Source of the DNA: Neocallimastix lanati (nom. inval.)
Lineage: Eukaryota; Neocallimastigomycota; Neocallimastigomycetes; Neocallimastigales; Neocallimastigaceae
Direction: 5' to 3'
Assembly: GCA_016946835.1 (NCBI GenBank)
Contig: JACVTC010000007.1
Span: forward strand, 2,120,001 to 2,184,000
Length of the DNA stretch: 64,000 nt
Below are positions 59,962 to 64,000 of the stretch, in pieces. The position numbers were made by a program, and so were the translations under genes. Below the pieces are notes generated by a model, which made no database searches, was not told where the DNA came from, and was given only the letters and a program-made list of their open reading frames with translations. Each line of letters starts with the position of its first letter. Position 1 is the stretch's first letter.

Positions 59962-60303
59962 ACTTTTTAGTTCTTTTTCTTTTTTGGGTGACATTATCTT
60001 TATTTATAGGTTTTTTAGTTCCTTTTGAATTGATTTTATGATGACTTGTTGATGGTAATGATAAATCTTTTTGAGGTACTGGAATATTATTTGAACTGCT
60101 ACTTGAAACTTCGGAAAAATCTCTTTTACGATGTAGAAAATCTACAATAGTTTTCTTTCCTTTGTTCTTTAAAAATTGAATTATAATAATGATAATATTA
60201 ATAATAATAGAAAAGTGAATATTATTATTTATTTTTAATAGGAATTTGTTAATTAATTAAAAAGAAATAGAAAAATACATTTAATAATAATAATAATAAT
60301 AAC

Positions 60304-60335
<32 letters not shown>

Positions 60336-61161
60336 TAATAAATAAAATAAAACAAAACAAAACAAAACAAAACAAAACAAAATAAAATAAAATAAAATAA
60401 AACAAAATAAAATAAAATAAAATAAAATAAAATAAAATAAAATAAAATAAAATAAAATAAAATAAAATAAAATAAAATAAAATAAAATAAAATAAAATAA
60501 AATAAAATAAAATAAAATAAAATAAAATAAAATAAAATAAAATAAAATAAAATAAAATAAAATAAAATAAAATAAAATAAAATAAAATAAAATAAAATAA
60601 AATAAAATAAAATAAAATAAAATAAAATAAAATAAAATAAAATAAAATAAAATAAAATAAAATAAAATAAAATAAAATAAAATAAAATAAAATAAAATAA
60701 AATAAAATAAAATAAAATAAAATAAAATAAAATAAAATAAAATAAAATAAAATAAAATAAAATAAAATAAAATAAAATAAAATAAAATTGTTCATAATTA
60801 CTTTAGGATTATCTAATTTTTCACGTTGTTTTACTAATTGACGCATAACAGGATCTTCATTATCATGTTTTATAACTAAAATTTTATTGTTATTTTTTTT
60901 TTTTTTACATAAATAAATATTATATTAATAGAAAAAATACATTTTAATACAAATATTAATACATATTCAATAGATAAATATCAAATATATATTCATGTAT
61001 ATATATATAATTTATAATAGAATATTTTAATAATTACATGTATATTTTTGGTTACTGTCTTTTGGGTATACTTGTTTTAAAGGAAATCCTTTTGAAAAAT
61101 TACATTCAACATTTTTAAAATTATTTTTATCTGAAACAGGAAGATTTGCCAGATACTCCAT
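59960..61161 (-). CDS. Small basic protein of unknown function with PIP-box-like motif
   Basis: Three exons: 61038-61161, 60802-60875 and 59960-60166. All introns are GT..AG and the joined frame gives 134 residues with the stop at 59960-59962. I do not recognise the family. Residues 1-41 (MEYLANLPVSDKNNFKNVEC onward) and the charged stretch IKHDNEDPVMRQLVKQREK in exon 2 look conserved in character and may be helical. Exon 3 opens NKGKKTIVDFLHRKRDF. T-I-V-D-F-L is reminiscent of the I-x-x-(F/Y)-(F/Y/L) core of PCNA-binding boxes, although the leading Gln is a Lys. The tail is Ser-rich and then Lys/Arg-rich (TQKRKRTKK), compatible with a nuclear protein. No signal peptide or membrane segment. 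Intron 2 is inflated by a 440-base AAAAT array. That the gene is real is likely from splice and frame consistency; the function is unknown. Confidence 0.7.
60341..60788. repeat. (AAAAT)n pentanucleotide microsatellite in intron 2 of the 59960 gene
   Basis: About 88 units, with AAAAC variants clustered at the left end, preceded by an AAT/AAC trinucleotide array at about 60283-60340. The 197-codon minus-strand open frame through it (Ile-Leu-Phe-Tyr-Phe repeats) is an intron read-through artefact starting at an in-frame Met in exon 2. Confidence 0.95.
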
Positions 61162-61836
61162 TATTAATAATAATTAATATGATTTCATAATTTTATTTGA
61201 ATAAATATAACATTTGAATTTTAAAAATTGTTTTTTTTTTTTTTTTTTTTGCTAAAACTGAAATCAATTTTATTAAATATTTTACTGTTTTGTAAGAAAA
61301 AAAAAAAAAAAAATAAAAATAAATCTTGGTATTTATTATAATTTTTATATTTATTGTATTAATTATTAATTTATTTTTGATAATGAATCGCTTATTTTAT
61401 TAAAATAATAAATAAAAACAATTTATATTATTTAAAATTTTGTATAAAATTATTTTCAATTGAAAATTTCAGAATATATAATATTTCCCCTTCAAAATTT
61501 TTATTAAGAAAAAAAAAAGATATATATTAAATATACCTATTAAAGAATTTTAAAGAAAAAATAAAATCAAAAAAAAAAAAAAAAAATAAATATATTAAAT
61601 TGTTCTATATAATTTTATTATTAAATATAATATAAAAATTTTTTGATTTATATATGAAAATATATTATATGTATATAAAATAATATATATTATTAAATAT
61701 ATAAATTCGAAAAAAAAAAATTTTTTTTTATTCTAATTCATTTTTTTTAGAGCTATATATTATATATTATATATTAATATATAATATATAATATATAATT
61801 TTTTAATTATAATGAATTAGAAAATAATATGTAAAT
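61162..61836. promoter_or_regulatory. Upstream region of the 59960 gene
   Basis: About 670 bases of AT-rich DNA between the start codon and the LTR element. It contains a TATATAT palindrome-rich stretch at about 61754-61799. The promoter is expected here but no site can be distinguished from background. Confidence 0.4.
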
Positions 61837-62022
61837 TGTTAAGAGTCATGAATTTGTGGTTTATAATTATGTCAATTTTATTAATATATTTTATGATAAA
61901 GAGTTACCAATATTAAATTATATTAATTTACATGCTTTTATATTAACATATTGTGGCTTATACATTACATTACATACATTACATTTTAATACATTTAAAC
62001 TCATATTTCACATATTCTAACA
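61837..62022 (-). repeat. 3' LTR of the TRIM-like element
   Basis: 186 bases beginning TGTTAAGAGTC and ending TTCTAACA in plus-strand reading. It matches 62909-63094 base for base by eye. Confidence 0.9.
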
Positions 62023-62892
62023 TTCCCCCCTAAACCAAGTTATTCTACTAAATGAATAATTTTGGTTTATAGGTGAATATGTACATAGCAATACATAACA
62101 ATAATACTTTGTGAAATTTATATCATTATTCTAAATTTTAATTAACTATTAAATTTCTATTTCATATTATATCATTAATTGAATTTTATATATATACTTT
62201 ATGTATATTATTTGCTAATTTTATCTTAGATATTTATATTATTACCCATTGTACGTTTTTGTGGTTAAAACGCCTAAAACCTTTATAATTTGGGTATTTT
62301 TAATATTAAAAATTATTTAAATATGGATTGGACACCTATCTGGGTTTACACCATCCTATTATATTATATTAAGGCAACCTCGTTGGGATTCACGCCAAAT
62401 TAATAATGACAACACATGGTTTACCTCTTTGGTTTTACGTACTCTTGACAACTCATGGATTAACTCTTTGGTTTTTACGTCATTTTATTTATTTTAATTA
62501 GTTAAAAATTTTATTTTCTTTAATAAAATAGTTTGTAATATTCAAAAATAATTTATAATAATCAATTAATGCTTATGATAATTTCATTTATTAAGAGTCT
62601 CAAAATAATATGTTCATTTAATATATTTCACGTTTCTTTTTTTTTCTTTAAGCGTGTTAACTTCATGTAGGGGAATTTCTTGTATTAAGTTATTAGATAT
62701 TTACGCGTTTTCAGAATTTTTGAAATTTAGTGATCTAAATTTCAATCTTGATCAATTTTGATTTAAATTCCAAAAAATTGACATAATGGCAACCTTTATC
62801 ATAATATTCTTCTTTTAACTTCTTTATGTCCTTCTTGACATAATATTGTTTCCGGCAAAAAATTCTTTTGCTAAGAATCTTTTTAAGAGTCA

Positions 62893-62908
62893 GATGAGAC
62901 TCTTAATC
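62893..62908 (-). promoter_or_regulatory. Primer-binding site complementary to tRNA-Lys(CUU) anticodon arm
   Basis: The minus strand reads GATTAAGAGTCTCATC directly after the 5' LTR. Its complement, ATGAGACTCTTAATC, is the anticodon arm of eukaryotic tRNA-Lys(CUU) as I know it. This implies priming by a half tRNA, as in Drosophila copia and Ty5-type elements that use cleaved initiator tRNA. Confidence 0.6.
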
Positions 62909-63094
62909 TGTTAAGAGTCATGAATTTGTGGTTTATAATTATGTCAATTTTATTAATATATTTTATGATAAAGAGTTACCAATATTAAATTATATTAATT
63001 TACATGCTTTTATATTAACATATTGTGGCTTATACATTACATTACATACATTACATTTTAATACATTTAAACTCATATTTCACATATTCTAACA
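62909..63094 (-). repeat. 5' LTR of the TRIM-like element
   Basis: Second copy of the 186-base LTR, followed by the target duplication TAAAT. On the minus strand its end, ...CTCTTAACA, runs directly into the primer-binding site. Confidence 0.9.
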
Positions 63095-63099
63095 TAAAT

Positions 63100-64000
63100 A
63101 GTTATATATATATTTTTTAATTTCCAGTGTGTACCGCCCTTTAATCCCCCAAGACATAGGAACATTAAGGTAGTCACAACTGATCGGTATTCTTTCGCAG
63201 GGAGGATATTGAATAGTTATAAAAAAAAAAGATTGAAAAAAACGGATATCTAAATAAAAGTTGTATTATACATTTGATCAATTAAATATTAAAATATAAA
63301 TTTTGATTTAAAAATATAAATTTATATTATTATTATTTTATTGATAATAGTTAAATTTATACTTTTTTTTTATAGTAATATAACTAAATTTATGGAGAAA
63401 TATATTAACATTGTAAACATAAAAAATATGGAAAATAAAAATTGACAACCTATACAATCAATATAAAAATTTAGTCTTAAATTATAATCAATTATTCATT
63501 AATATTTAATAAAAAATATTTATGATTCATTTTATATAAATATAGATATTATTTAAGTTAAGTTATCTGTAATAAATGTGGATAATTATTTATCTTAATG
63601 TATTTATTAAATATGATACAGTTATTAAGTAATTATAATAATATTGAGAATAAAGTTATTTTATAATAATTATTAAATTAAGATATTAATTAAAATTAAA
63701 GAAAAAAAAATATAAAATATAAAAAAATTATATTTTTTAAGTTGTATTATATAATATTATATGCATTATATGGATGATTCATTTTTAAAGGCCCTAATTA
63801 AAATAAATAATTTTATGACATGACATTATTAATATTTATATAAATGAAATATAAATGAAATATATATTAATTATTAACCTTTTAATTATATATATATATT
63901 CTTTTCTCTTTCATTTATTTATTTATTTATTATAAATATTGTATTAATTTGAATGCTTCAAATATTAATTATTTTTGTGATGTATTAAATTATATCGTTT
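63100..64000. other. AT-rich DNA with a small G+C-richer patch
   Basis: The interval 63121-63215 is distinctly richer in G+C (GTGTACCGCCCTTTAATCCC; TTTCGCAGGGAGGATATTG) but has no open frame, tRNA boxes or recognisable RNA motif. The rest to the end of the window is featureless AT-rich sequence with no gene. Confidence 0.45.

Larger units (their letters stand above)
61837..63094 (-). mobile_element. Complete non-autonomous LTR retrotransposon (TRIM-like)
   Basis: Two LTRs of 186 bases, 61837-62022 and 62909-63094, are identical by eye, start TG and end CA. The flanking bases are TAAAT at 61832-61836 and again at 63095-63099, a 5-bp target duplication. Next to the left LTR is TTCCCCCCTAAACC, which on the minus strand is a polypurine tract (GGTTTAGGGGGGAA) abutting the 3' LTR. 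Next to the right LTR the minus strand reads GATTAAGAGTCTCATC, the primer-binding site. The element therefore runs on the minus strand. The 886-base interior has no open frame of note and no gag or pol motif, so it depends on another element for mobilisation. Identical LTRs indicate a recent insertion. Confidence 0.9.

Noticed and set aside
60253-60846. 197-codon frame with long ILFYF repeats
   Set aside because: It is exon 2 of the small gene read through its donor site into the AAAAT microsatellite of intron 2.
63121-63215. Fragment of 18S rRNA (contains GTGTACCGCCC)
   Set aside because: The match to the conserved GTACACACCGCCCGTC segment is too short and the surrounding bases do not fit; chance resemblance.

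Overview
The window looks like nuclear DNA of an anaerobic gut fungus (Neocallimastigomycota; Neocallimastix, Piromyces and Anaeromyces type). The evidence is extreme A+T richness with endless homopolymers and TAA, TTTA and AAAAT microsatellites, short AT-rich GT..AG introns, an M36 fungalysin, and a class C (GABA-B-like) receptor with a right-handed beta-helix ectodomain. The assignment is inference from gene content, not from a search.

Six protein-coding genes can be supported. Four of them contain introns that I resolved by hand: every splice junction uses GT..AG and keeps the reading frame. From left to right: (1) 264-3424 (-), six exons including a 5-nt microexon, encoding a 863-residue protein with an N-terminal domain resembling a bacterial/phage-type helical domain and a very long Q/N/S/T/P-rich tail; (2) 26184-33167 (-), 22 exons, a 1174-residue beta-helix/EGF-like/seven-helix class C receptor; (3) 36817-38997 (+), an intronless secreted fungalysin metalloprotease; (4) 45044-46937 (-), four exons, an RlmN-type radical-SAM RNA methyltransferase; (5) 48359-50163 (+), adenosylhomocysteinase with a 16-nt first exon; (6) 59960-61161 (-), three exons, a small basic protein I do not recognise. 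The genes are far apart, with no operon-like organisation. The RlmN and adenosylhomocysteinase genes are both linked to S-adenosylmethionine metabolism, but their adjacency is probably chance.

About 3.4-22.9 kb is a gene desert of AT-rich DNA and simple repeats. The intervals 22.9-25.1 kb, 42.9-44.3 kb, 51.2-58.4 kb and 61.8-63.1 kb hold mobile-element material. This comprises two elements with inverted CATTTCGC-motif ends and 9-bp target duplications; a Ty1/copia relic (gag, protease, integrase start); an LTR-element relic interrupted by a 5'-truncated LINE-like reverse transcriptase; a second, internally deleted copia relic with diverged LTRs; and a complete non-autonomous LTR retrotransposon with identical 186-bp LTRs and TAAAT target duplications. 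Three of these share a primer-binding-site-like sequence; in two it matches the anticodon arm of tRNA-Lys(CUU).

No tRNA, rRNA or CRISPR array was found. Most short open frames in the window are translated microsatellites or antisense shadows and are not annotated.
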